Assembly (NCBI GenBank): GCA_964391805.1 | Contig: CAYMNK010000001.1 | Span: forward strand, 62,001-126,000 | Reading direction: 5' to 3' | DNA from: RUG14300 sp964391805 | GTDB taxonomy: Bacteria; Bacillota; Clostridia; Christensenellales; CAG-1252 | Length of the DNA stretch: 64,000 nucleotides | Shown here: one piece after another, positions 52,979 to 61,995 of the stretch | Layout: each line of letters begins with the position of its first letter | Numbering within the stretch: position 1 is the first letter of the stretch | Notes under the pieces: model-generated | What the model was told of the DNA's origin: nothing | Database searches by the model: none | The model's input: the letters and a program-made list of their open reading frames with translations, nothing else | Translations under genes and position numbers: made by a program

Positions 52979-55978
52979 ATGGAAAAATATTGGTTAGATC
53001 CCACTATCAGTCAAATTAATGCATTAAATGCTACCGCCCTACATCCTACAGAAGCGGAGGGCTTTCTTAATAAAAAACTCAACGGCGTATGGAAATTTAA
53101 ATTTTTCGAGTCGGTAAACGATTTTAATGAATCGATGTTTTCATACCAACTTGATACGACGGAATCGGACGATATTTCAGTCCCTTCAGAATGGCAATTA
53201 ATGGGCTACGACATTCCTATTTACACTAACATAAATTATCCTTATCCAATCGGTAAGAATTACCGTGATCCAAAAATCAACGACGCAAAAAACCCTTGTG
53301 GCTTCTATCAAACTACTTTTGATTTAAAAAGGATCGATCGTAGAATCAGAATAGAATTCGGTGGTATAAACGGTGCCGGCATAATATATTTAAACGGTAA
53401 TTTTGTAGGATATACAGAGGATTCGTTTAATGCCCATACATTTGATGTATCGAGCCAAATTCAAGTCGGTAAAAACGTTTTATCCGTTCTTGTTGTTCGA
53501 TACTCCACCGGAAGTTATTTAGAAGATCAAGACATGTGGAGACTATCGGGTATTTTTAGAGATGTAATGCTTTACGAAGAACCCGAAGCAAGATTCGAAG
53601 ATTTATTTATCTATAGCAATTTCGAACAAGGCTATCAAGTTGCAGATATCTGGATAGAATCATCTCTACGCGGTCAATTTGCCGGTTTAAAGGCATATGT
53701 AGAAATACCTGATCTTGGCATTAAACAGCAGTTTTTATGTGAAAAATCTTACAAATTCAGCATTCAAAATGTGAGAGGTTTTAAGTTTTGGAGTCATGAA
53801 ACTCCTAACCTCTATTCTGCAATATTTACCTTAGAAAACGAAAACGGTATAGTTGATAAACGTACTGTTAGGTTCGGTTTTAGAAAGCTGGAAATACTCA
53901 AGGATGCTAAAAGCGGAGAACCTTTTGTTGCATTAAACGGTAAACAAATTAAAATTTGCGGAGTTAATCGACACGAATTTCATCCCGAATACGGTCATGC
54001 TGTTCCCGAAGATATTATCAATCAAGATCTTCTTCTTTTAAAGCGTAACAATATTACCGCAATAAGGACGTCTCACTACCCTAATCAGCGTTATTTTTAT
54101 CAAAGATGCGACGAATTGGGTATATTGGTGATGAGTGAAAATAATCTTGAAACTCACGGTTCGGCAAAAGTTATTCCTTCGTCAAACAAGAATTGGACCA
54201 AACAAATTTGTGAAAGAATGGCAAGAATGATTAATACACATAAAAATCATCCATGCATAATATTTTGGTCATTAGGTAATGAAGCAGGCGTAGGAAAGGC
54301 ATTTAAAGAATGTAGAAAAACAGCCCTATCTATCGATAAAACAAGACTTATCCATTACGAACCGATGCATCAGGTAAGCGACGTTTTATCGGAAATGTAT
54401 ACCAGACAAGAGAAAATGGTAAAAATTGCCAATAATAAATCCATTGTGCACTCGAGGGCTTTGTGGAATAACAATACGGGCACACTTTTAAATCCAAACG
54501 ATTACAAGAACAAACCCTTTTTACTATGCGAATACGCACATTGTATGGGTAATTCTTTAGGAAATTTCGTAGATTATTGGAAAGATTTCGAACTTCATCC
54601 TCGTCTTGTCGGAGGTTTCATTTGGGATTTTGCCGATCAGTCCCTAAAACGTGAAATTGACGGCGTTACCCAATGGACTTATGGCGGTGATTGGGGTGAT
54701 AAACCAAACGATGGTGTGTTTGCCTTTAACGGTATCGTAAGAGCCGACAGAACGCCTAATCCGGCTCTCTATGAGGTGAAAAAGGTTTATGCTCGTATTG
54801 CTACAAGATTGGACGGAACAACGCTTATAGTGACAAATAAGCACTCATTTATAGACTTATCCGCTTATGAACTTACCGTAACAAGTATTGTTAACGGTAA
54901 AGCCGAAAAGTCAATTAAACTCGATATTCCCGAAACCTTGCCCGGATTGGAAAGCAGAATTCACCTTCCCGAAACGTTATTCGATAACGATGGTGAATTA
55001 TGTATAAACGTTGATTTTACCCTTAAAAACGACTGCGAATATGCAAAACAAGGCGAATTAATGGCTTATGACCAATTTATGATTCGTTACAAACTCAGAG
55101 AGTATGCTCCCTCGAAAGAAATACCTAAATACAAAGTATTTAAAGATAAATTCGAGGTTGTGGGAAATGCCTTCAAGTACACTTTTGACCGCAAAAAACA
55201 TCAATTTTCGTCAATTGCGTTCAAGGGTGAGAATATGTTCGCGTCACCTATTAAACCGCAATTTTGGCGTGCCTTTACGAATAATGACAGTTATCCGATC
55301 ATAGGCAAAGCCGGTGCTTTACTCGGTCTTAAACGTTTTAAATGGGCGAATAAGCACTTGCATCCCGTTCACTCGAGCATCAAGGAAAAATCAAACGTAA
55401 TAGTTATAAGTACTAAATGGATCATGCCCTACGTCATAGGGTTGAAAACCGATTATTCGATATTCGACGACGGAAGAATAGAAGTGTCTTTAAGTTTCTT
55501 CGCTTTAACTAATATGATGAGATACGGCTTGACTTTTAAAGTCGATAACAAGTTCGACAACATAGAGTATTATGGTAACGGTCCAATAGAAAATTACATA
55601 GACAGATGTGCTTCATCGAGACTCGGTGTTTATTCTGGAACATCTACCGATTTAATTCATGACTACCTCTACCCGCAAGAAAACGGTAATAGAACCTCTG
55701 TCAGATATCTCAGATTAGGTAAAAAGAAAAAAATAATTCTTCAATCGATAAATAAGCCGATGGAGATAAGCATACATCCGTATTCTATAGAAGATTTAAA
55801 CAATGCAACTCATTTACACGAGTTGGAGCACTCCGACATGCTTACAATCAATTTAGACGGTGGTCAAAGGGGTGTCGGCGGAGATTTACCGGGATGCAGT
55901 TTCTTAAAGCCTCAATATAGGCTCAAATTCGGTAAAAAGTATAAACTCGACTTCATAATTTCATTTTTCGATAATTAA
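52979..55978 (+). CDS. lacZ: Beta-galactosidase, GH2 (LacZ-type)
   Basis: Glycoside hydrolase family 2, 999 aa, close to classic LacZ length. Sugar-binding jelly-roll N-terminus (SVPSEWQLMGYDIPIYTNINYP), Ig-like domain, TIM barrel with GVNRHEFHPEYGHAV, acid/base Glu in FWSLGNEAGVG (about 435) and nucleophile Glu in LLCEYAHCMGNSLGNF (about 517), then Bgal_small_N C-terminus (YYGNGPIENYIDR). No signal peptide, so it acts inside the cell. No permease or regulator gene is adjacent. Substrate assumed to be beta-galactosides. Confidence 0.93.
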   Translation: MEKYWLDPTISQINALNATALHPTEAEGFLNKKLNGVWKFKFFESVNDFNESMFSYQLDTTESDDISVPSEWQLMGYDIPIYTNINYPYPIGKNYRDPKINDAKNPCGFYQTTFDLKRIDRRIRIEFGGINGAGIIYLNGNFVGYTEDSFNAHTFDVSSQIQVGKNVLSVLVVRYSTGSYLEDQDMWRLSGIFRDVMLYEEPEARFEDLFIYSNFEQGYQVADIWIESSLRGQFAGLKAYVEIPDLGIKQQFLCEKSYKFSIQNVRGFKFWSHETPNLYSAIFTLENENGIVDKRTVRFGFRKLEILKDAKSGEPFVALNGKQIKICGVNRHEFHPEYGHAVPEDIINQDLLLLKRNNITAIRTSHYPNQRYFYQRCDELGILVMSENNLETHGSAKVIPSSNKNWTKQICERMARMINTHKNHPCIIFWSLGNEAGVGKAFKECRKTALSIDKTRLIHYEPMHQVSDVLSEMYTRQEKMVKIANNKSIVHSRALWNNNTGTLLNPNDYKNKPFLLCEYAHCMGNSLGNFVDYWKDFELHPRLVGGFIWDFADQSLKREIDGVTQWTYGGDWGDKPNDGVFAFNGIVRADRTPNPALYEVKKVYARIATRLDGTTLIVTNKHSFIDLSAYELTVTSIVNGKAEKSIKLDIPETLPGLESRIHLPETLFDNDGELCINVDFTLKNDCEYAKQGELMAYDQFMIRYKLREYAPSKEIPKYKVFKDKFEVVGNAFKYTFDRKKHQFSSIAFKGENMFASPIKPQFWRAFTNNDSYPIIGKAGALLGLKRFKWANKHLHPVHSSIKEKSNVIVISTKWIMPYVIGLKTDYSIFDDGRIEVSLSFFALTNMMRYGLTFKVDNKFDNIEYYGNGPIENYIDRCASSRLGVYSGTSTDLIHDYLYPQENGNRTSVRYLRLGKKKKIILQSINKPMEISIHPYSIEDLNNATHLHELEHSDMLTINLDGGQRGVGGDLPGCSFLKPQYRLKFGKKYKLDFIISFFDN

Positions 55979-55992
55979 CTCTATAAGCTCTA

Positions 55993-56026
55993 AAAAAGCC
56001 CTCAAAATCGCGTTTGAGGGCTTTTT
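55993..56026. terminator. Bidirectional terminator (lacZ / 154-aa gene)
   Basis: AAAAAGCCCTCAAA (55993-56006) and its perfect complement TTTGAGGGCTTTTT (56013-56026), 6-nt loop. It sits between convergent genes. Confidence 0.9.
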
Positions 56027-56038
56027 CAATAGTTTATT

Positions 56039-56503
56039 CTACATAAAATAGTGTTCTAACAGTTTATCGGCATCTATTGGCTCATTTGATGTAACATAAT
56101 ATAAGTCAATTATTTGAGCAAATCGAATTTCTTCGTTAGATTCTCTAATATTTATTTTAAACACGCCGTTTTTGTAGCTATATTCAATATCTTTTTTCAA
56201 GTTGTGATTTTTAACTACAAAATCACCGCAAACATCTATTTCGGGAGATAGATATATGATTATCGCTTCTTTAGCCGAATCGGATAAAAAGCATGCCATT
56301 TTATTGTCGATTGAAACGAGTTTTTGTTGTAATGTGGAAAACTCAATTGAACGATTGTCACATTCCGAAAGATTGATATTAATACGCTCAAACCGAAGTC
56401 CGTCGTTTTCAGCAGTATAACAATGCACAGGCAAAGTATCGGGGGCGATACAAATATTTTTAAAAACTTCACTCAATGAATGATCTATTTCTTTAAAAAT
56501 CAT
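56039..56503 (-). CDS. Hypothetical protein (154 aa) downstream of the M13 peptidase
   Basis: No family recognised. The sequence alternates short beta-like and helical stretches (NRSIEFSTLQQKLVSID, AIIIYLSPEIDVCGDFVV, GVFKINIRESNEEIRFAQII) with no membrane helix or signal peptide. AAGGAG precedes the ATG, 23 nt after the peptidase stop, so it is the second gene of that operon. It could be a small cytoplasmic accessory of the peptidase. This is a guess from position only. Confidence 0.65.
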   Translation of the reverse strand: MIFKEIDHSLSEVFKNICIAPDTLPVHCYTAENDGLRFERININLSECDNRSIEFSTLQQKLVSIDNKMACFLSDSAKEAIIIYLSPEIDVCGDFVVKNHNLKKDIEYSYKNGVFKINIRESNEEIRFAQIIDLYYVTSNEPIDADKLLEHYFM

Positions 56504-56526
56504 ATAACTGTCTCCTTATTTGAAAA

Positions 56527-58431
56527 TTACCAAATATGTATACGCTTTTTAGGCGGTAAATACATTCCGTCCGAACTCTTTACGTCGAATGCTTGATAGA
56601 ATTCCTCAAAGTTTTTAGGTGGCATATTGCCTCTAAGATATGCAGGTGCGTGAACATCGACTGCTAACAACATATTCAAATACTCAGATCTTCCCTTCAA
56701 GCGCCAAACTCTTGCCCAATTAATGAAATATTCTTTATAATCGGCATCGGGCATTGTGCTCATAATCTCCAAAGTAACCGCCATACCACCGTTATCGGCA
56801 ATATTTTCACTTACTACGAAGGTTCCGTTAACTTTACCCCATTCGAGTTCGATTCCGTCAAATTGCTTGATCATAGCTTTTGTTCTTGCGTTAAATTTTT
56901 TAAAATCTTCGGCAGTCCACCAGTTTTTCAATACGCCGTTTTCGTCATATTTTGCACCGTTATTATCGAATGCGTGTGAAATTTCGTGACCGACTACAGC
57001 ACCGATTCCGCCCAAATTTTCACTTCTTGATTGATTGATTGAGTAGAATGGCGGTTGAAGAATCGCTGCAGGGAAAGTGATATCGTTGGATGTCGGATCA
57101 TAACAAGCATTGACGATATGTCCTGCCATAACCCATTTTGATTTATCAACGGGCTTTGTCAGTTTGTCGAAATTATGTCTCGTTCTTAATTTCGCAATTT
57201 CGCACATTGCTCCGAATAATGAAGATTCTTCATTAAATATAAGATGATCATAAAAAGAATCAACAGAATCGGGATAACCCATTTTGACATTGATTGCACC
57301 GAGCTTTACTATTGCCTTTTGTTTGGTTTGTTCTGTCAAAAACTCGTTGGAAGCAATTCTCTTTTTATAGGTTTCTATTATTTCATAGACGATATCATAA
57401 ACATCCTTCTTTGCCTTTTCACCGAAATATTCCTCTCCATAGTATTTGCCCACGGGCTCGGAGTACACGCTCGATGCTAACTTATATGCTTGTTTTTCGA
57501 TTGAAGGAAGTTCCTTGACTCCAGATAAAGCCGAACTATAACGTGCACCTATTTTGCGAAGTTTAACGCTTAAATAAGATGTTGCAGAAGTCAACTCCAT
57601 AATGTAAGCCCAGTGCTTATATAGTTCGAAGGTTTCGTCATTCAAAACTTCTCCGAACGCCTTGAAATATCTCGGCTCTGCTACAATAACAACATCCGGT
57701 AAGCTTTCTCCGAAAATAGATACTAAAAGCTTTCTAATTTTAACGGGTTTAACCATCGATGCAAATGTTCTCAATTTAACCGGATTATAAATACTTGTAT
57801 AATCAGACCATTCTTCACTGCTCTTAACAAGCTTGGATAAAATAGCGTCGAATTTGATTGCATCTTCGATATATTTGGTTTGATTGTCGGCACTAAGTCT
57901 TGTATAGGTCAACAATTCGGTAACCATGTCGGTCCAAACTCCCAAAAGTTGGTCGTGCTGTTCCTTATTATCTTCATGATAATAAGTTGTATCAGGAAGT
58001 ATTACTCGAGGACCGGAAACAAAAATGGAATGCACATTTGAGTCTTTCATATCTACGTCAACCGAAATATCAAATGGTAGCGGATAATTCTCTAAAACGA
58101 GGTCAGGTAAATGTCTATTGAAAGATGATATGTCGGTTAATTTGCGAATATTACCTAATCTTTTAAGAACGGGACGTATACCTTCGTTATTTCTTCTCTT
58201 AGTATCCTTCGCTTTGCTAAACAATGCAATCGCCCTTCTCAAATAGTCATTGGGAATTGAAATGTCTCCCGACTCCATCCCATTGAAAAGAGATATCATC
58301 TTTTCTTCCACTTGCTTATCTAATAATGCAAAGCTGCCGGTTGTGGGCTTATCATCCGGAATGACGGCAGAGTCTAACCACTCTTGATTAACGTGTTTAT
58401 ATAAGTCATCTTGTATTCTAATTTTTTCCAT
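56527..58431 (-). CDS. pepO: M13-family metallopeptidase (PepO/neprilysin-like)
   Basis: M13 zinc endopeptidase (634 aa). Zinc motif GHEISHAFDNNG (HExxH near residue 482) and the third ligand/Asp motif ENIADNGGMA near residue 542. A long alpha-helical N-terminal lid is typical. The start IRIQDDLYKHVNQEWLDSAV matches the family and shows no signal peptide or anchor, so it is cytoplasmic, like lactococcal PepO, which degrades oligopeptides. The C-terminus ends in Trp (RIHIW), in agreement with the family's conserved tail. Confidence 0.94.
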   Translation of the reverse strand: MEKIRIQDDLYKHVNQEWLDSAVIPDDKPTTGSFALLDKQVEEKMISLFNGMESGDISIPNDYLRRAIALFSKAKDTKRRNNEGIRPVLKRLGNIRKLTDISSFNRHLPDLVLENYPLPFDISVDVDMKDSNVHSIFVSGPRVILPDTTYYHEDNKEQHDQLLGVWTDMVTELLTYTRLSADNQTKYIEDAIKFDAILSKLVKSSEEWSDYTSIYNPVKLRTFASMVKPVKIRKLLVSIFGESLPDVVIVAEPRYFKAFGEVLNDETFELYKHWAYIMELTSATSYLSVKLRKIGARYSSALSGVKELPSIEKQAYKLASSVYSEPVGKYYGEEYFGEKAKKDVYDIVYEIIETYKKRIASNEFLTEQTKQKAIVKLGAINVKMGYPDSVDSFYDHLIFNEESSLFGAMCEIAKLRTRHNFDKLTKPVDKSKWVMAGHIVNACYDPTSNDITFPAAILQPPFYSINQSRSENLGGIGAVVGHEISHAFDNNGAKYDENGVLKNWWTAEDFKKFNARTKAMIKQFDGIELEWGKVNGTFVVSENIADNGGMAVTLEIMSTMPDADYKEYFINWARVWRLKGRSEYLNMLLAVDVHAPAYLRGNMPPKNFEEFYQAFDVKSSDGMYLPPKKRIHIW

Positions 58432-58454
58432 TAAAAACTCCTTTAAAAAATTTG

Positions 58455-58473
58455 ATATCGTATAAAACGATAT
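58455..58473. promoter_or_regulatory. Palindrome in the pepO leader
   Basis: ATATCGT-ATAAA-ACGATAT, a perfect 7-5-7 dyad between the predicted start site (near 58495) and the pepO ATG (58431). It may be an operator or an mRNA hairpin. Confidence 0.5.
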
Positions 58474-58501
58474 AACAAATAATAATTATTTTACTATAAT
58501 A

Positions 58502-58531
58502 ATTTTAACAAACCATAAAAATATATGTCAA
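58502..58531 (-). promoter_or_regulatory. pepO operon promoter
   Basis: Minus strand: TTGACA (58531-58526), 18-nt spacer, TAAAAT (58507-58502). Confidence 0.65.
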
Positions 58532-58551
58532 GTCATCTAAGAAATTCTTTG

Positions 58552-59082
58552 TTATTTTGACATTTTCTTAATTCGAGCATACAAAAACTTCAATTCATCC
58601 TGATCTTTTACATGCATGCTTTTTGCTATCGCATTGGCAATATTTGCACATTTTCTCGCTCTCGGTACGTCTTTTAAATCACAATATGCCGCTCCGAGCG
58701 ATGTGTAAAGTGCGGTTGTTGCGCAATAAGCGTATTCATTGTGTCGTTCAGCCCAAAAATCTATAGCTTTTTGTGGTAAATTCATAGCTCTGTAACAGCT
58801 CGTTATTATGGGAAATACGGTGCGAAAAAACTGAACGTTATCGTTAAAAAAAATGAATCCATTAAATATGGTTTCGATACAAAGTTCATAAAAACCTGAA
58901 GATTTCATACTATTGACAGTTTGAATAAATTCATCGGGTTTCATTAATCTATATTCTTTTTCCAAATAATACTTGGTAAGAATCGGTTTTGCTTCTAATT
59001 GTGGCAACGCGACATATGATGAATCATATATCGCTCCGTTTAAAAAATAATACAATTCATCATTATATACAATCGATTCCAT
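58552..59082 (-). CDS. TPR-like hypothetical protein (176 aa)
   Basis: Mostly helical. Repeated helix-turn-helix units with TPR character are visible (GFYELCIETIFNGFIFF; AMNLPQKAIDFWAERHNEY; ALYTSLGAAYCDLKDVPRAR, then KCANIANAIAKSM). The first 35 residues (NDELYYFLNGAIYDSSYVAL) are unlike TPRs. Cytoplasmic, with no enzymatic motif. It has its own promoter and an AGGAGG site, and is transcribed towards pepO. Function unknown; a protein-protein adaptor is plausible. Confidence 0.7.
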   Translation of the reverse strand: MESIVYNDELYYFLNGAIYDSSYVALPQLEAKPILTKYYLEKEYRLMKPDEFIQTVNSMKSSGFYELCIETIFNGFIFFNDNVQFFRTVFPIITSCYRAMNLPQKAIDFWAERHNEYAYCATTALYTSLGAAYCDLKDVPRARKCANIANAIAKSMHVKDQDELKFLYARIKKMSK

Positions 59083-59105
59083 AATTTCCTCCTTTGTTTA
59101 TATTT

Positions 59106-59134
59106 ATTTTACTATGAAAATCATCTAATTTCAA
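59106..59134 (-). promoter_or_regulatory. Promoter of the TPR-like gene
   Basis: Minus strand: TTGAAA (59134-59129), 17-nt spacer, TAAAAT (59111-59106). Confidence 0.65.
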
Positions 59135-59179
59135 TACCCTTTTAGTAAAATTAATAAAACATTTATATATGGTTTGTTA

Positions 59180-59208
59180 TTGACAAAAGAAATGATATAT
59201 CTTATCAT
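59180..59208 (+). promoter_or_regulatory. Toxin-antitoxin promoter with overlapping dyad operator
   Basis: TTGACA (59180-59185), 17-nt spacer, TATCAT (59203-59208). A dyad ATGATA-N5-TATCAT (59192-59208) covers the -10 box, a usual position for autorepression. Confidence 0.65.
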
Positions 59209-59229
59209 ATAAATGAGGAGAAACAAACT

Positions 59230-59367
59230 ATGGATTTAACTGAAACAACATTAACAAGCAACTTAAATAATTATGATATTACTTATGTAGACGAAAAAAC
59301 GCTTAGTAAAATATCGTTAAACGTAATCGAAGAAAATGACGAGGCGTATAAGGAGTTAGCAAAATGA
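59230..59367 (+). CDS. Candidate 45-aa antitoxin of the Doc pair
   Basis: MDLTETTLTSNLNNYDITYV at the start, 45 aa, acidic, with GAGGAG 9 nt upstream and an ATGA overlap with the doc gene. The overlap, size and acidic character fit an antitoxin. The second half (KTLSKISLNVIEENDEAYK) could act like the Phd C-terminal helix that plugs the Doc groove. No ribbon-helix-helix, Phd or AbrB DNA-binding fold is evident. That it neutralises Doc is inferred from context. Confidence 0.65.
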   Translation: MDLTETTLTSNLNNYDITYVDEKTLSKISLNVIEENDEAYKELAK

Positions 59368-59744
59368 TTTGGTTAACTTTAGAACAACTTATATCTTTAC
59401 ATTCGGATATATCACATCACGCAAACGGCTTAGATGGAGTAAGAGATAATAATCTGTTAGAGTCTGCTCTTCTCTCTCCTTTACAATCTTTTGGCGGTAT
59501 AGAATTATTTCCGACAGTTAACGAGAAACTCGCAAGATTATGTGTCGGGCTAACTCAAAATCACCCCTTTTTAGATGGTAATAAAAGAATCGGAGTACAT
59601 GCAATGCTTGTACTTGCTCGATTAAATAATATAAAACTCAATTACTCTCAACAAGAATTAATTGACCTTTCATTGGGATTGGCATCCGGGGAAATCGGAT
59701 TCGAAGAATGCTTGACATGGATAAATCAAAAAACTGCATTGTAA
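59364..59744 (+). CDS. doc: Doc (death-on-curing) Fic-fold toxin
   Basis: Doc-type Fic protein (126 aa, family length). The active-site motif NHPFLDGNKRIGVH (about 66-79) matches the Doc consensus HxFx[ND][AG]NKR. Doc phosphorylates EF-Tu and stops translation in characterised systems. The N-terminal helix LTLEQLISLHSDISHHANGL is also typical. The ATG overlaps the upstream 45-aa ORF. The gene's 3' end is part of its own terminator stem. Confidence 0.92.
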   Translation: MIWLTLEQLISLHSDISHHANGLDGVRDNNLLESALLSPLQSFGGIELFPTVNEKLARLCVGLTQNHPFLDGNKRIGVHAMLVLARLNNIKLNYSQQELIDLSLGLASGEIGFEECLTWINQKTAL

Positions 59745-59758
59745 CGTGCAGTTTTTTT
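59728..59758 (+). terminator. doc terminator
   Basis: AAAAAACTGCA (59728-59738) pairs with TGCAGTTTTTT (59747-59757), then more T's. It overlaps the last five codons of doc. Confidence 0.85.
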
Positions 59759-60114
59759 TGAAGTAACAGGAAAGGTCTCGGAGCAGATCGTTCACCACAG
59801 TGAAATATTTATATTGATCTTTTTGTCAGCCATCATACCCAAGCGTAGTAAGCGGAGTCGAAATTTAAACGAAATGAGAATCAAATTGTGGGCACTTGGT
59901 ATCTTGCGGACGACAACGTGCAATTGATTGAACGACATCCATATTAACAAGGAATTAGATACCGACGCGTTGCGTCGCCCTATCGGGTTCGACTACAGAC
60001 TTCGTCTCAGTATGACATGATAAAGTTATTTTTTTATATAAAAAAGTATGTGCGACTGACATACTTTTTAATGTGGATTTTGAATTCTTTGACTAATATA
60101 GAATAAATCTCTAA
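59759..60114. repeat. Gene-free region with interspersed-repeat-like hairpins
   Basis: No ORF is supported. From about 59960 to 60016 the DNA is clearly less AT-biased and contains CGACGC-GTT-GCGTCG (59963-59977) and AGAC-TTC-GTCT (59997-60007), ending in CTCAGTATGACA. This resembles extragenic repeats seen in many gut bacteria whose ends read like 'gtcatactgag'. That comparison is from memory. A hairpin AAAAAGTATGT/ACATACTTTTT lies at 60041-60069. Confidence 0.45.
60041..60069. terminator. Terminator downstream of the YhhN gene
   Basis: AAAAAGTATGT (60041-60051) and ACATACTTTTT (60059-60069), 7-nt loop, usable in either direction. It lies 46 bp beyond the stop of the minus-strand gene. Confidence 0.65.
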
Positions 60115-60789
60115 TTAGTAACCTAATGATAGTACGATAAGAAGTAATCCACCGAAATAGAATAAACTATTCGATCTGGTTATCCATTTATTGTTTGTAA
60201 TTACAAATTTATCGATGGATAGGATTATGTCGCTAATCATAAACATAATCGAACCGACCGTTAATAGGATATACGGTAATTGCGGTAATAAGATCAGCGT
60301 TCCCAATCCAAACATACCGTGAAGCGTTATTGAGCAGAGATACATTAGCATTGGATATTTCATTCTACCGAATTTGATTACATTTGGGAATTTTGACGAA
60401 AGTATAAATATAATCGAAATAATTCCCAACCATGCAATCAATATCCAATAATAATCGGTAAAAGAAAAACCCTTATCGGCAAGTAATGCAATATAATAGA
60501 CGGTAAAACAAATATTTCCGCCCAAGAAGAAGTCACCACCTCTACTGAAATGATATACAAGGAACAGGTCGCCGAGATAAGCAAGAAATATAGCAGCCAT
60601 AAGCACTATATGATAACTTGCCTTCTCGTAATTCATCGAGAACTGTACAATTGCATAAACCAAATACATAGATGCCATTATATACTTGTTTATGGCTCTA
60701 AGTTTGGTTTTACCGCTTGTTCTCGTATAAAAATAAAAGCAAAGCGAAATAAGATATAGAACCACGAATACAATGCTAAACGGACTCAT
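60115..60789 (-). CDS. YhhN/TMEM86-family membrane protein (lysoplasmalogenase-like)
   Basis: A 224-aa polytopic protein with about eight hydrophobic segments. The family's two Asp-containing helices are visible: IFLAYLGDLFLVYHF near residue 72 and SIMFMISDIILSID near residue 185, with FFLGGNICFTVYYIALL between. YhhN/TMEM86 proteins hydrolyse lysoplasmalogens in animals. The bacterial role is less certain. An AAGGAG site stands before its ATG. The neighbouring lipid kinase suggests a lipid context. Confidence 0.78.
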   Translation of the reverse strand: MSPFSIVFVVLYLISLCFYFYTRTSGKTKLRAINKYIMASMYLVYAIVQFSMNYEKASYHIVLMAAIFLAYLGDLFLVYHFSRGGDFFLGGNICFTVYYIALLADKGFSFTDYYWILIAWLGIISIIFILSSKFPNVIKFGRMKYPMLMYLCSITLHGMFGLGTLILLPQLPYILLTVGSIMFMISDIILSIDKFVITNNKWITRSNSLFYFGGLLLIVLSLGY

Positions 60790-60869
60790 AATAATGCTCC
60801 TTATCTTTTATTGCCGATGCTATATCGGTGCTATGTATTTTTTAATAATTATCTATTAGTTTTAAATAA

Positions 60870-61724
60870 TTATTCGCGTACTCTTACAGAATAGCGAACT
60901 ACATCTTTTACAGTTTCACCGTCGATTTGAAGTGCACAAGGAATATCAAATTCTACGTCGATATTTTTACCTTGATAAACCTTAATCCAGTCGGTTTTGA
61001 GAACGTGTTTTCCTTCATAAATTGACGGGAATCTCATCAAAGTTACCAAACGACTTCTCTTGAATACGCAAAGCGTAGATAAGGTATTTTCGGGATTCAA
61101 TCTATCTTGATCGGGGGCAACCATCATTCCTCCGCCATAATAGCGACCTTTCATTGTGGGTGCCATCCAAACATTCTTATACTCATAAACTTTTCCGTCA
61201 ATGGTTATACGAACCTTTCTTAGTTTATACGAACCTAATAGAAGTTTAATTGCTATATTAGTATAATTGATTTTTTTATCGGATTTTAAACGTAATTCAT
61301 CCCCGATTCTGCAAGTTTCACCGTCAATACCGTATCCGATACCGTTAATAAACCGTCTTGAAATACCGTTTACTGTGATTATAGGTAAATTCTTTAGATA
61401 TTTATTAAAATGAATTCTTCCTAATTGATCTACGTCATCGATTCTATCTCTGTAAAAGTCGTTTCCCGAACCGCACTTAACATAATAAATATCGTTAGCA
61501 ATCTCAATGTCGGCAACATCGTTTACAAAATGGTTAATAGTACCGTCACCACCGGTTAAGATAATTTCATCTTCAGGTGAAAGAGACAAAATAAATGATT
61601 TCATATCCGATACATCCAAAACATTGACGATCTTATATTCTTCAGTTAAACATTTAGCCCATTCGAGTGCATCATGCTCTCCTCTTCCGTTATTTGCCTT
61701 GGGATTAAGCAATAAGTACTTCAT
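60870..61724 (-). CDS. Diacylglycerol/lipid kinase family protein (YegS/DgkB-like)
   Basis: DAGK-catalytic fold (284 aa). N-terminal YLLLNPKANNGRGEHDALEW, the nucleotide loop LTGGDGTINHFVNDV (about 57-71) and GSGNDFYRDR (about 86-95) are the family hallmarks. The second beta domain ends with PCALQIDGETV. Such kinases phosphorylate diacylglycerol or related lipids to feed phosphatidate back to CdsA. The exact substrate is not known. It has a strong promoter. Confidence 0.92.
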   Translation of the reverse strand: MKYLLLNPKANNGRGEHDALEWAKCLTEEYKIVNVLDVSDMKSFILSLSPEDEIILTGGDGTINHFVNDVADIEIANDIYYVKCGSGNDFYRDRIDDVDQLGRIHFNKYLKNLPIITVNGISRRFINGIGYGIDGETCRIGDELRLKSDKKINYTNIAIKLLLGSYKLRKVRITIDGKVYEYKNVWMAPTMKGRYYGGGMMVAPDQDRLNPENTLSTLCVFKRSRLVTLMRFPSIYEGKHVLKTDWIKVYQGKNIDVEFDIPCALQIDGETVKDVVRYSVRVRE

Positions 61725-61786
61725 AAATACCTCCGTAAATAATGTAGATTATATAATGCTTATTTTTCAATATATAACTTATTTTT

Positions 61787-61815
61787 ATAGTACCACACAA
61801 TGTACATTTTGTCAA
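61787..61815 (-). promoter_or_regulatory. Lipid kinase promoter
   Basis: Minus strand: TTGACA (61815-61810), 17-nt spacer, TACTAT (61792-61787). Confidence 0.75.
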
Positions 61816-61888
61816 TATAGATATTTTTTATCCATAAAAAACAACATAAAAAAATTGAAAAATCAACACAAAAAAATCGATAAATCGT

Positions 61889-61918
61889 TTGCGAAAAATT
61901 CTAAATCTGTGGTATATT
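61889..61918 (+). promoter_or_regulatory. MATE gene promoter
   Basis: TTGCGA (61889-61894), 18-nt spacer, TATATT (61913-61918). Transcription should start near 61925, only about 13 nt before the leader hairpin. Confidence 0.55.
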
Positions 61919-61937
61919 ATTTGGCAGTGAGTAGCTG

Positions 61938-61977
61938 AAAGGCGTAAGTCCAACTATAACGGACTTACGCCTTTTTT
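61938..61977 (+). terminator. Leader terminator in front of the MATE gene
   Basis: AAAGGCGTAAGTCC (61938-61951) pairs perfectly with GGACTTACGCCTTT (61961-61974), 9-nt loop, T-run, and then the GGAGG of the MATE gene. A minimal GTG-AGT-AGC-TGA reading frame starts at 61927 in the short leader. Confidence 0.8.
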
Positions 61978-61995
61978 CTTTTTTGGAGGTAAAAA

